Shown here in pieces: positions 54,206 through 62,215 of a DNA stretch of 64,000 nucleotides. This DNA is from Runella slithyformis DSM 19594. Lineage in GTDB: Bacteria; Bacteroidota; Bacteroidia; Cytophagales; Spirosomataceae. The position numbers and the translations under genes are program-made. The notes beneath the pieces were generated by a model, which made no database searches, was not told the DNA's origin, and saw only the letters and a program-made list of their open reading frames with translations. Location: contig NC_015703.1 in NCBI RefSeq assembly GCF_000218895.1, forward strand, positions 1,735,501-1,799,500, written 5' to 3'. Position 1 is the stretch's first letter; each line of letters starts with the position of its first letter.

Positions 54206-54859
54206 TTAATATACTTTATAACTTGGAATCGGTCTTTTTTCGGCGGGGCTGCCCATGTATACCCCCCATGCTTCCGTATTTTTAGTAATAGAAGCCGACA
54301 TGGCCACGAGTGTTCCTTCCGCAATCGTGGTATAATCACGAATGGTGGCATTGACACCAAAAAATGAATACGATTCCACCGTACAGTGCCCCGACAATAC
54401 TACATGCGAAGTAAAAAATACGTGGTCTTTAATGACACCGTGGTGACCGATATGGTTGCCGCTCCACAGTACGCAATTATTACCTATTTTGGTAAAAGGC
54501 TGAATGGTATTATCTTCTAAAATGAAACAGTTCTCCCCGATCTCATTGCCAAACAATGTTGCTTTTGAACTGATATAGCTGATGAATTCGTAGCCTTTGG
54601 CTTTGGCATCAAGGTATACTTTCTCCCGATTTTTGTTCATTTTCCGACCCGTCATTGGGGCAAAGAACTTATAGTCCGACGGTGGAAAAAGGGTCTCGAC
54701 CTCTTCAAAAGCCACTACCGGCAATCCCCAAAAAGTCGCCTCTTTTACATATTCGCGATTGACTGTAAAAGCCACTACTTCGTGATCAGAGTCATGGGTC
54801 AAATAAAAATGTGCCAGTTCCGCCGTGTCAAGCACTCCAAAAATTACAACTTTAGCCAT
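54206..54859 (-). CDS. NeuD-like sugar O-/N-acyltransferase
   Basis: This 217-residue protein has an N-terminal Rossmann-like part (KVVIFGVLDTAELAHFYL) and a C-terminal left-handed beta-helix of hexapeptide repeats (about 95-205; GENCFILEDNTIQPFTKIGNNCVLWSGNHIGHHGVIKDHVF), the layout of NeuD/PglD-type acyltransferases. It should acylate a nucleotide sugar or glycan unit for this locus. Confidence 0.8.
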   Translation of the reverse strand: MAKVVIFGVLDTAELAHFYLTHDSDHEVVAFTVNREYVKEATFWGLPVVAFEEVETLFPPSDYKFFAPMTGRKMNKNREKVYLDAKAKGYEFISYISSKATLFGNEIGENCFILEDNTIQPFTKIGNNCVLWSGNHIGHHGVIKDHVFFTSHVVLSGHCTVESYSFFGVNATIRDYTTIAEGTLVAMSASITKNTEAWGVYMGSPAEKRPIPSYKVY

Positions 54860-54947
54860 TTTATTTCTGCTTAATTACCGTTGGATTAACCATTTTCGTA
54901 ATGCTGTTTTCTATATTTACGATCAACGTTCTCCCATTGGCTTTCTT

Positions 54948-55646
54948 CTAAACTAATTCATAATCATTCAAAAATCCTGTAATTGTCGTAACATCGTTAA
55001 ACATCATGATATCAACAATCGACAGCCAGGGAACAAATTCATTTTTGAACTGAGGGTAGACAATAGGTTGTGATTTAATAAAATGTAGCTGAATGCCGTT
55101 TTGCTCAAATACTGTTTTATCATACAGTTCCCTCCCACCGATCGGGTTAATATAATGTTCCGTTTTTTCCTGTCGGCAAATATCCAGAATTCGTTCCTGT
55201 GCTTTTAGATGGGTATTTTGATAAATACTCGAACTCGATATAATCTGGGTTTGAATATCAAGATAATCAACCAAAACACGAAAACTATCGGCAATCCAAT
55301 CACTCAGTTTTTCGGCGTCTAAGTTGACAATTTTTTCGGTGACTGCCAATGCCGTAGCATAAAAGGGAGCTTTTTTATAGGCCTGTTCCAGGGTTTTAAG
55401 CAGTTTACCCCGCCATTTTAGATCACTGCTGAGATAGATCTCATTGATAAGTTTATTTTGGCTGGCATCTTTAAGAGGGATGGTAAATAAATACTCCCGG
55501 CCGTTTATCAATATTCGGTTTCTATTTATCCAACCCTTATTGATATAATTGACATCATCATACAAAACAAACTTATCCACCCCATTCAGCAATTGCAAAT
55601 ACCCAATATAAGGCAAAAAATAAGGTTGCATAATGGCAAGACGCAT
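54948..55646 (-). CDS. WbqC-family protein
   Basis: The 232-residue protein has MRLAIMQPYFLPYIGYLQLL at the start, FVLYDDVNYINKGWINRNRI near 27 and YINPIGGRELYDK near 164, all typical of WbqC. The family is found in O-antigen loci and has a conserved but unproven enzymatic core. It lies between a terminator upstream and the NeuD-like gene downstream. Confidence 0.88.
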   Translation of the reverse strand: MRLAIMQPYFLPYIGYLQLLNGVDKFVLYDDVNYINKGWINRNRILINGREYLFTIPLKDASQNKLINEIYLSSDLKWRGKLLKTLEQAYKKAPFYATALAVTEKIVNLDAEKLSDWIADSFRVLVDYLDIQTQIISSSSIYQNTHLKAQERILDICRQEKTEHYINPIGGRELYDKTVFEQNGIQLHFIKSQPIVYPQFKNEFVPWLSIVDIMMFNDVTTITGFLNDYELV

Positions 55647-55677
55647 AGAGAGGAGATATTAAGTGTGTATCATTACT

Positions 55678-55707
55678 AAAAAAACCGTTCGTATAAGGTA
55701 TACGAAC
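55678..55707 (-). terminator. Terminator between the GT-C gene and the wbqC-like gene
   Basis: CGTTCGTATA (55685-55694) pairs perfectly with TATACGAACG (55698-55707). On the minus strand the stem is followed by GTTTTTT, 31 bp after the stop codon at 55738. It splits the polysaccharide locus into at least two transcription units. Confidence 0.85.
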
Positions 55708-55737
55708 GTAAATTATAGGGTATTGATAAAATCAGTG

Positions 55738-57819
55738 TTATTTCAATTTTCTCAGATAATAATCTTCTCCTTTCACGATCATTCCTTTCATAGTCGTATC
55801 TGTTCCCAATCGAATATCTGTCGGCAAAGGTTTGAAAAGCGCAATAGTATCACTTTTGGCATAAAATAAATAGTCGGTCCCCGGAGGAATAGGACGCAGC
55901 GGTTGTTCAAAAGGGCGGATCGGAATCAATCGCCGGGTAAGATGCTTTCCGTACAGAGGATACTCAAAATCATCATTGATGGTTCCTAAGGCCACCGTTG
56001 CAGAGTCCGGCACCAACCGGTCAAAGGTCTGATATGCTTTTGTAATATCAGGACGGGCAAAGGTCATCATCGCGATACGTTCCATTTTAAAGGCAGAGGG
56101 CTTTCCCAAGGCATCAAACGGCAAACAGCGCACGTTGAGAAATACCGCCAACAACGCAGAAACACACGCCGTAACGGTTATTACCCCTGCGTAGGTTTTC
56201 AGCGCAATGGAATACCCTGACTTTTCGAGGCTGTATGTATGGGTAAACAATAACGTTAAAAATAACACGCCGAAAACGCCCGTTTCCTGAAAATACCGCC
56301 CTTTCCAGGGATCATACGGAGCGGAATAAGACAGGGCGGCAAAATGAAGCAGCAAAGCCACCGCCAAAAACCAATGCGCCGGCGAGCGTACGATCCCGAA
56401 AAAGACCAAAAACAGCAGAGGAAATACCAACGCAAAACCAAAAATGCCCCAATAAGGGTTTCCGTTGAAAAACTCAAAACGACGTTCAAAAGAAAATGGA
56501 ATGATTGAAAACTCAGTTTCTTCATCCAACCGCATCCGAAGTTTATCTTCCAGCCAAACCAACGGCACACGCATCCCCCGGTTAATGTCCCGGCCGATCT
56601 CAACATTGCGCAACCCGTCGAGATTGACAAAATCATAAGCATATCTGACCACATTGCGGGAGCCCTGTTCAAACAGATTCCGATAGCCGCCATTGGACGT
56701 AGCCCGCTCAATGGACTGGTGCTTAAGCGATGTAGGCGGGCCGATGGGATGACCGAACACCTGTATATTTTTGACATAGCCGGTCGGTAAAGTCCACAGG
56801 CAAAAGCAAACCGCAATGGCAGCTCCCAGCTTAAAAACAGCGGACCAATTGATACTTAATGTCACAATCTCTTTTTTCTTACCTTTTCCTTTTTGAAGGA
56901 ATACCGTATACAGCATCACCGCAAAAACGGATGGCAAGAGTAGCGTAAACGTCACCTTATGCCCATAAGCTATTCCAAAGCTCAACGCTGCCAAATACAG
57001 ATAGCGATTTTCGTACGTGACCCGGTAGGTAAACAGAAAGTAAAGCAGACAACTTAAATAAGCCGCCAATACAATGTCGGTCTCGGTCGTAACGGCCTGC
57101 ATCAAAAAATCCAAAAACAACGCAAAGGCCAATGCACAGAAAAAACTTGCATTGAGGCGGTTTTTAGTGATACGCTGTGCGATACCAAAAACACAAACCA
57201 AGGTAATCCAATACGAAAGATGGTGGATGAGCTTAAAGGCATTCTCAAATCGCCCCGTGATCAAATACGAATAGATCTGAATCGTACAGACACTTTTGGG
57301 ATAGGTGTCAATGTTCCAATTGGTTCCTCCAAAATGCGCCATGGTGCCGCGCTGAATGTATTGCACTACGCGGTTCAGGTGCCCTGTCATGCTGTCCCAT
57401 TCGTTGGGAACGGTAAAAAGAACCAACAAAAGATTCGTTATGCCGATTATGGCAACGGAAAGGATCATGGTCCCAAACAGAAATCTTAAATACACGCTCC
57501 CGCTTACATACCAGCGCTGAGCGGCGTGCCAACGGCTGACAGCCATTGTAAGGGGGGAAAAAGGTTTTGTTTGGGGAGCTATCCTGCCGAAAATGAAGCT
57601 TAAAATCGCAGGGGGGATAAAAACCGCAATGGCCCAAGCCCATGTATTTCCGGTGAGATCAAGCGCAGACAGGCAATAGCCCGTGATAATAACGCTGCCG
57701 GCAAAAAGGATAAAACACGTAATCAGCCATTCTATTAAAGAAGGACGACAAATGCGTGCAGATGTACGTCCGATGTAGCCTAAAAAAACACCGAAACACA
57801 GTAAGCTAATCAGTGCCAT
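55738..57819 (-). CDS. GT-C-like multi-pass membrane protein
   Basis: The 693-residue protein has about thirteen hydrophobic segments in residues 1-560. PNEWDSMTGHLNRVVQYIQRG near 134 matches the layout in the 48756-50843 protein, and GHKVTFTLLLPSVFAVM is near 288. A C-terminal soluble tail contains LVPDSATVALG near 612. It should act at the periplasmic face, as GT39-type enzymes do. The two proteins are probably distant paralogues. Confidence 0.62.
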   Translation of the reverse strand: MALISLLCFGVFLGYIGRTSARICRPSLIEWLITCFILFAGSVIITGYCLSALDLTGNTWAWAIAVFIPPAILSFIFGRIAPQTKPFSPLTMAVSRWHAAQRWYVSGSVYLRFLFGTMILSVAIIGITNLLLVLFTVPNEWDSMTGHLNRVVQYIQRGTMAHFGGTNWNIDTYPKSVCTIQIYSYLITGRFENAFKLIHHLSYWITLVCVFGIAQRITKNRLNASFFCALAFALFLDFLMQAVTTETDIVLAAYLSCLLYFLFTYRVTYENRYLYLAALSFGIAYGHKVTFTLLLPSVFAVMLYTVFLQKGKGKKKEIVTLSINWSAVFKLGAAIAVCFCLWTLPTGYVKNIQVFGHPIGPPTSLKHQSIERATSNGGYRNLFEQGSRNVVRYAYDFVNLDGLRNVEIGRDINRGMRVPLVWLEDKLRMRLDEETEFSIIPFSFERRFEFFNGNPYWGIFGFALVFPLLFLVFFGIVRSPAHWFLAVALLLHFAALSYSAPYDPWKGRYFQETGVFGVLFLTLLFTHTYSLEKSGYSIALKTYAGVITVTACVSALLAVFLNVRCLPFDALGKPSAFKMERIAMMTFARPDITKAYQTFDRLVPDSATVALGTINDDFEYPLYGKHLTRRLIPIRPFEQPLRPIPPGTDYLFYAKSDTIALFKPLPTDIRLGTDTTMKGMIVKGEDYYLRKLK

Positions 57820-57821
57820 AC

Positions 57822-58907
57822 TTACAAATTTTGGTTTATCAACTCAGCAATTCGCCCGACATCTTCGTGTGGCAACTCGGCGTGAAGAGGCAGGCAAAGC
57901 ACCCTTAATGAGATATTTTCCGAGACAGGGCAGGGGGCTGCATCCTTCAGGAAAGGCAGTTTATTGAGGGAAGGATAAAAATAACGGCGTGGTATAATAT
58001 CATTTTTGACAAGAACATCGCGTACGGCCAGCATTTTATCTTCCGACTCAAAAATGACCGGATAATACGCATAATTACGCACCAAACCCTCTACCCAGTG
58101 CGGGCTCTCAAGATGGCTCCAATCCAAAAGTTCCGTATATACATCACAAACCGCTTTACGCGCGGCAATCAATTCAGGCACAAGCGGCAGATTACAAAGA
58201 CCCATTGCAGCATGAATTTCGGAGTTTTTGCCATTGATTCCGACAAAATAATAATCATCCCCGCGATGGCCAAAGGCCCGCAGCAAATGTAACTTTTCGT
58301 GCCATTTAGCATCGTTGGCAATAATAACTCCCCCTTCAACGGTATGAAATAACTTAGTGGCATGGAAACTGCACGTAGAAAAATCGCCGTATGAAAGCAA
58401 CGAGCGCCCGTTTAAAACGGCTCCGAAGGCGTGTGCACCGTCATAGATCACCGTAAGATTGTGTTTTCGGGCAATGTTCTCAATGGCTTCTACATCGCAG
58501 GCATTTCCATAAACGTGCGTTGCCAGGATAGCCCGCGTTTTTTCCGTTATGGAAGCTTCGATCAGATTTGGGTCAATGCAATAGGTTTGTGGATCAATGT
58601 CTACAAATACAGGCGTGCAGTTTTCCCACAATATCACATTGGTCGTAGCTACATACGAAAAAGGCGTCGTGATGATTTCGCCGGGCTCATCAAGGAGCTT
58701 GAGCGCCATTTGCAGCACAATAGTCCCATTTCCACAAAAGTATAAATGGTCTACCTTCAAATATTCTTTAAGACTCTGCTCCAATTCCTGTGCCAACGGC
58801 CCGTTGTTGGTAAGCAGGGCTTTGTCCCAAATTTTTCTTAAATAAGAAACATATTGATCAAAATCGGGAAGGTATGTTTTAGTAACGTTAATCATTCGCT
58901 TCGGCAA
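57822..58907 (-). CDS. DegT/DnrJ/EryC1/StrS sugar aminotransferase
   Basis: The 361-residue PLP enzyme has FCGNGTIVLQMALKLL near 57, TTPFSYVATTNVILW near 80, the cofactor Asp in VIYDGAHAFG (about 156) and the internal-aldimine Lys in FHATKLFHTVEGG (about 185). It makes a 4-amino- or 3-amino-deoxy nucleotide sugar in the cytoplasm from glutamate. The NeuD-like acyltransferase could then acylate that amino sugar. It lies 2 bp upstream of the GT-C gene. Confidence 0.88.
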   Translation of the reverse strand: MPKRMINVTKTYLPDFDQYVSYLRKIWDKALLTNNGPLAQELEQSLKEYLKVDHLYFCGNGTIVLQMALKLLDEPGEIITTPFSYVATTNVILWENCTPVFVDIDPQTYCIDPNLIEASITEKTRAILATHVYGNACDVEAIENIARKHNLTVIYDGAHAFGAVLNGRSLLSYGDFSTCSFHATKLFHTVEGGVIIANDAKWHEKLHLLRAFGHRGDDYYFVGINGKNSEIHAAMGLCNLPLVPELIAARKAVCDVYTELLDWSHLESPHWVEGLVRNYAYYPVIFESEDKMLAVRDVLVKNDIIPRRYFYPSLNKLPFLKDAAPCPVSENISLRVLCLPLHAELPHEDVGRIAELINQNL

Positions 58908-58916
58908 GCCGATTGT

Positions 58917-60167
58917 TTAGACCGGTACTTCTGACTGAGAAATTTGAAAATTTAATTGAGGTCGGACGTATCCGGGCCACTTGCCATACCAAGTCACGCC
59001 CTCCCGGTGGTCTTCCACTTCAAAGGAGAGTGCATCGGGCAATTGGAACAATACCGTCGAGGTATCTTTAACGACCATAATTGAAATAACGTATGAACCA
59101 TCATTCAGGAAGTTACCGGGAATCTCCAATGTAGCCGAGACCAATCCCTTTTCAAAAGATTGTGATGAAGTTCCTACGTTAAATATACATTCTCCCGTAA
59201 AGGCATACAAGTGCAGGCTTAAATTTAGATCGGCACGATCAGCCATATTCCAAAATTCAATATGAACATTGACGGGAGTTCTTACATCTATATAATGTTT
59301 TTGATCCTGATATTCCGGGTCAATACGTACAGTACGAAAGCGTACTTCATCGGTGCCGGGAGCTTCTTCGGGCGTTTGCCAAACATGCTCCAAATTCGTT
59401 TTGGCAACATGACTTAGGTAATTATTGACAACGTGCGTAGTATCTCCCTGCATTTTCAGACGGCCATGTTCAAAATAAAAGGCACGATTGCAAAGGGACT
59501 GTACCGCCGCCAAGTTATGACTGACAAACAGAATAGTACGACCGCTTTCAGATACATCACGCATTTTGCCGAGGCATTTTTTCTGAAAATCAGCATCTCC
59601 TACGGCCAGTACTTCATCAATGATAAGGATTTCGGGACTTAAGTGAGCGGAAATAGCAAATCCCAATCGCACGTACATTCCGGAAGAGTAACGTTTTACC
59701 GGAGTATCCAGAAATTTTTCCACTCCTGCAAAATCAACGATACTTTCAAAGGCGCTTTTAATTTCCTGCCGCTTCATGCCCAATATGGCACCGTTAAGGA
59801 AAATATTTTCGCGGCCTGTCAATTCAGGGTGAAAGCCAGTTCCAACCTCCAATAAACTGGCTACCCGCCCTTTTATCGTTACTTTTCCTGCGGAAGGCTC
59901 GGTTATTTTACTCAGAATTTTCAACAAAGTAGATTTGCCTGCACCGTTATGGCCGATAATGCCTACCCTATCACCCTGATCAACGGAGAAATTAACATCA
60001 CGAAGCGCCCAAAATTCTTCTTTCTCTACCTCGTCCTGCTCTCCTTTTCCAAAAAAGTGCTTTATTTTCTCCGAAAAGGTATCGCGTAAAGTATAACTTT
60101 TACGTATCGCTTTTTGGTGGTCGATGATGTATTTCTTACTTATATCCTCTGCAACAATTACCTGCAT
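58917..60167 (-). CDS. Wzt-type ABC exporter ATPase with C-terminal carbohydrate-binding domain
   Basis: This 416-residue protein has Walker A GHNGAGKS at about 72-79, the signature YSSGMYVRLGFA near 164, and Walker B ILIIDEVLAVGD near 185. From about 280 on there is a beta-sandwich like the Wzt C-terminal domain, which binds the finished polysaccharide in O9a-type systems. It pairs with the permease encoded next upstream (60203-61045). Confidence 0.88.
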   Translation of the reverse strand: MQVIVAEDISKKYIIDHQKAIRKSYTLRDTFSEKIKHFFGKGEQDEVEKEEFWALRDVNFSVDQGDRVGIIGHNGAGKSTLLKILSKITEPSAGKVTIKGRVASLLEVGTGFHPELTGRENIFLNGAILGMKRQEIKSAFESIVDFAGVEKFLDTPVKRYSSGMYVRLGFAISAHLSPEILIIDEVLAVGDADFQKKCLGKMRDVSESGRTILFVSHNLAAVQSLCNRAFYFEHGRLKMQGDTTHVVNNYLSHVAKTNLEHVWQTPEEAPGTDEVRFRTVRIDPEYQDQKHYIDVRTPVNVHIEFWNMADRADLNLSLHLYAFTGECIFNVGTSSQSFEKGLVSATLEIPGNFLNDGSYVISIMVVKDTSTVLFQLPDALSFEVEDHREGVTWYGKWPGYVRPQLNFQISQSEVPV

Positions 60168-60202
60168 TGAGCGCCCAAAAGTTTATGTATGTTCAAAAGT
60201 AA

Positions 60203-61045
60203 TCAAATGTAGTCAACAAATGAATTTTCTTCCTTACGAAAATAGTAAACGGAAATCAACAACATTACGGCTATAACACCTATTGTGCTGTATAGACTGC
60301 TTACCATAAAGAAGGATCCATCTCCCAATAAAGACCATTTAAATCCATTGATAATACTCACCATTGGATTGAGATAATATAAATCGTACCACCAGGCATC
60401 TTTGCTTGCTTCTACCAATGAAGCACTGTACGCAATCGGGCAGGCATAGAAACCAATTTGTACCAGAAACGGAATCAACTGAGCGATGTCGCGGAAGCGG
60501 ACATTCAATACTGAGAAAAATAACCCAAATGATAATGAGGTCAATAAAGCCAATAGCACAAACAGCGGAAGAAAAAGAATTTCAATGCCCGGCAAATGAC
60601 TTTTCCAAAGAGCAATAATAATGTACAGGCCGAGTGAAACAGCAAAGTCGATAAAACCAACCAAAACGGAACTCAACGGCATGATAAGCCGAGGGAAATA
60701 AGTCTTGGTCACCAAATTGGAATTAAGCAGAATACTGTGGCTGATTTGCGTAAAGGTATTGGCAAAAAACGTCCAGATCGTAATGCCGGCCAAAACCATT
60801 AATGAATAAGGTACCCCCGCATCTCCTTCAAATTTTCCCACCATTTCAAACACAAAAACCATAACAGCCATCGTAGCTAACGGGCGTATAACGGCCCATG
60901 CCGCTCCGATAGCTGTTTGCTTATACCGAACCGACAAATCACGCCTTGCAAGAATCCACAGCAATTCGCGATTTTTCCATAGATCTTTCCAATAATTCTT
61001 TGCGCCGTGCCCGGCCTCAATAATTACCTCGTTTATATGCACCAT
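60203..61045 (-). CDS. Wzm-type ABC exporter permease
   Basis: The 280-residue protein has six membrane segments and the ABC2/polysaccharide-exporter pattern: ELLWILARRDLSVRYKQTAIGAAWAVIRPL near 28, ILLNSNLVTKTYFPRLIMPLSSV near 105, and FLVQIGFYACPIAYSASLV near 191. It forms the channel through which the lipid-linked polysaccharide is moved across the inner membrane. Confidence 0.9.
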   Translation of the reverse strand: MVHINEVIIEAGHGAKNYWKDLWKNRELLWILARRDLSVRYKQTAIGAAWAVIRPLATMAVMVFVFEMVGKFEGDAGVPYSLMVLAGITIWTFFANTFTQISHSILLNSNLVTKTYFPRLIMPLSSVLVGFIDFAVSLGLYIIIALWKSHLPGIEILFLPLFVLLALLTSLSFGLFFSVLNVRFRDIAQLIPFLVQIGFYACPIAYSASLVEASKDAWWYDLYYLNPMVSIINGFKWSLLGDGSFFMVSSLYSTIGVIAVMLLISVYYFRKEENSFVDYI

Positions 61046-61093
61046 TTATAATCTAACGTATTGATTATGTGTTAAAAATCACTTGCTCCAAAC

Positions 61094-62170
61094 TTACTTT
61101 TTCTTCATATCTCTCAATGCCTCTGAGTAGGTTTGTTTGGCTAAGACAAATATAATAGCAACAATGAAGCCAAGAATTGCCCCAAACTTTGTGTTTTCAC
61201 GGGTAAACAACTTTGGTTCCAAGGGTAGGCTGGCCGGCTCAACGATTGTAAATAAAGGCGATTCTTTGACAATTGACATTTGCAGATTTTCGAGGCTTCT
61301 GGACGCTTCCAAATAAAGTGAGGTAACAAATGTAGTACTCCGGGTCAATCGACCTTCTGCCACTTTGGCCATCGGAGCGACTGCTTCTACATTGATCGCG
61401 GTTGTTTGTGCAAGTCGGCTTTCTGTACGGTTCAGGACTGCCCCTAATGAATCCACCCGCCGTTTCATGATTCCCAACATTTCACGTGACTTTCGGGTCT
61501 GAGTCTCCTGATAAACTCTTTCTACAGTAGAAAGTAATAACTCCGAAAAAATTTTAGATACCATTTCATTTTCCATCGAAACGGATAAATCATAAAATGC
61601 CGTCTTTAAATTAGGCTGCCCGATAGTAATCTCACGATCACGGATTTTGGTTAATACGCCGTCAAAAACCTGTCTTTCTAATTTTGACATGGAATCGCGC
61701 TTATTATGCTCAATACGTACAGTCAACCATTCGCTGAGGAAATCGCCCCAGTCATCTTCTCGAATAAATGTTGAATCCAGATAATAGTTAACAAAAAGTT
61801 CTTTTTTGCCATTTGCCAACGTAACGTTAGCCAACAAAGCCCTTTCTAACACAGGACGGGTTTTAATGATGTAAAAAAGGTTTTCTCCCGTAAATAAACC
61901 GGCATCACCACGCGGGGCACCCATTCCGATTAAGCTTCCGAAACCTCCCAACTCCTGAGCGGCGCCTGAATTACCGGAAACGTTGAAAACTATTTTTGAA
62001 AGATATTGAACGCGCTTGTTTTTTTCTGAGTCAACATAATAACCTATTGCCGTACCGATCCCGACTAAGATCAAAATAAGCCACCAATTTTTCAGGACCA
62101 AATCCTTGGTGTAAATCAACTTTTGAAAAATAAGCTTGGGAGAAAGTGTTACTTGTTCCTGTTGTTCCAT
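61094..62170 (-). CDS. Wzz/KpsE-like chain-length or export protein
   Basis: The 358-residue protein has a membrane segment at about 33-49, a long periplasmic helical domain, and a second membrane segment at about 329-348 (FGAILGFIVAIIFVLAK). It has the Wzz-type N-terminus and a Pro-containing loop before the last helix (PLEPKLFTRENTKFG). In exporter systems of this type it bridges the inner-membrane ABC transporter and the outer-membrane OPX protein. No kinase domain is attached. Confidence 0.82.
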   Translation of the reverse strand: MEQQEQVTLSPKLIFQKLIYTKDLVLKNWWLILILVGIGTAIGYYVDSEKNKRVQYLSKIVFNVSGNSGAAQELGGFGSLIGMGAPRGDAGLFTGENLFYIIKTRPVLERALLANVTLANGKKELFVNYYLDSTFIREDDWGDFLSEWLTVRIEHNKRDSMSKLERQVFDGVLTKIRDREITIGQPNLKTAFYDLSVSMENEMVSKIFSELLLSTVERVYQETQTRKSREMLGIMKRRVDSLGAVLNRTESRLAQTTAINVEAVAPMAKVAEGRLTRSTTFVTSLYLEASRSLENLQMSIVKESPLFTIVEPASLPLEPKLFTRENTKFGAILGFIVAIIFVLAKQTYSEALRDMKKK

Positions 62171-62215
62171 GATGCTTTTACGCCTGAAAACGTTTCTATT
62201 TTTTACAGCTAACGA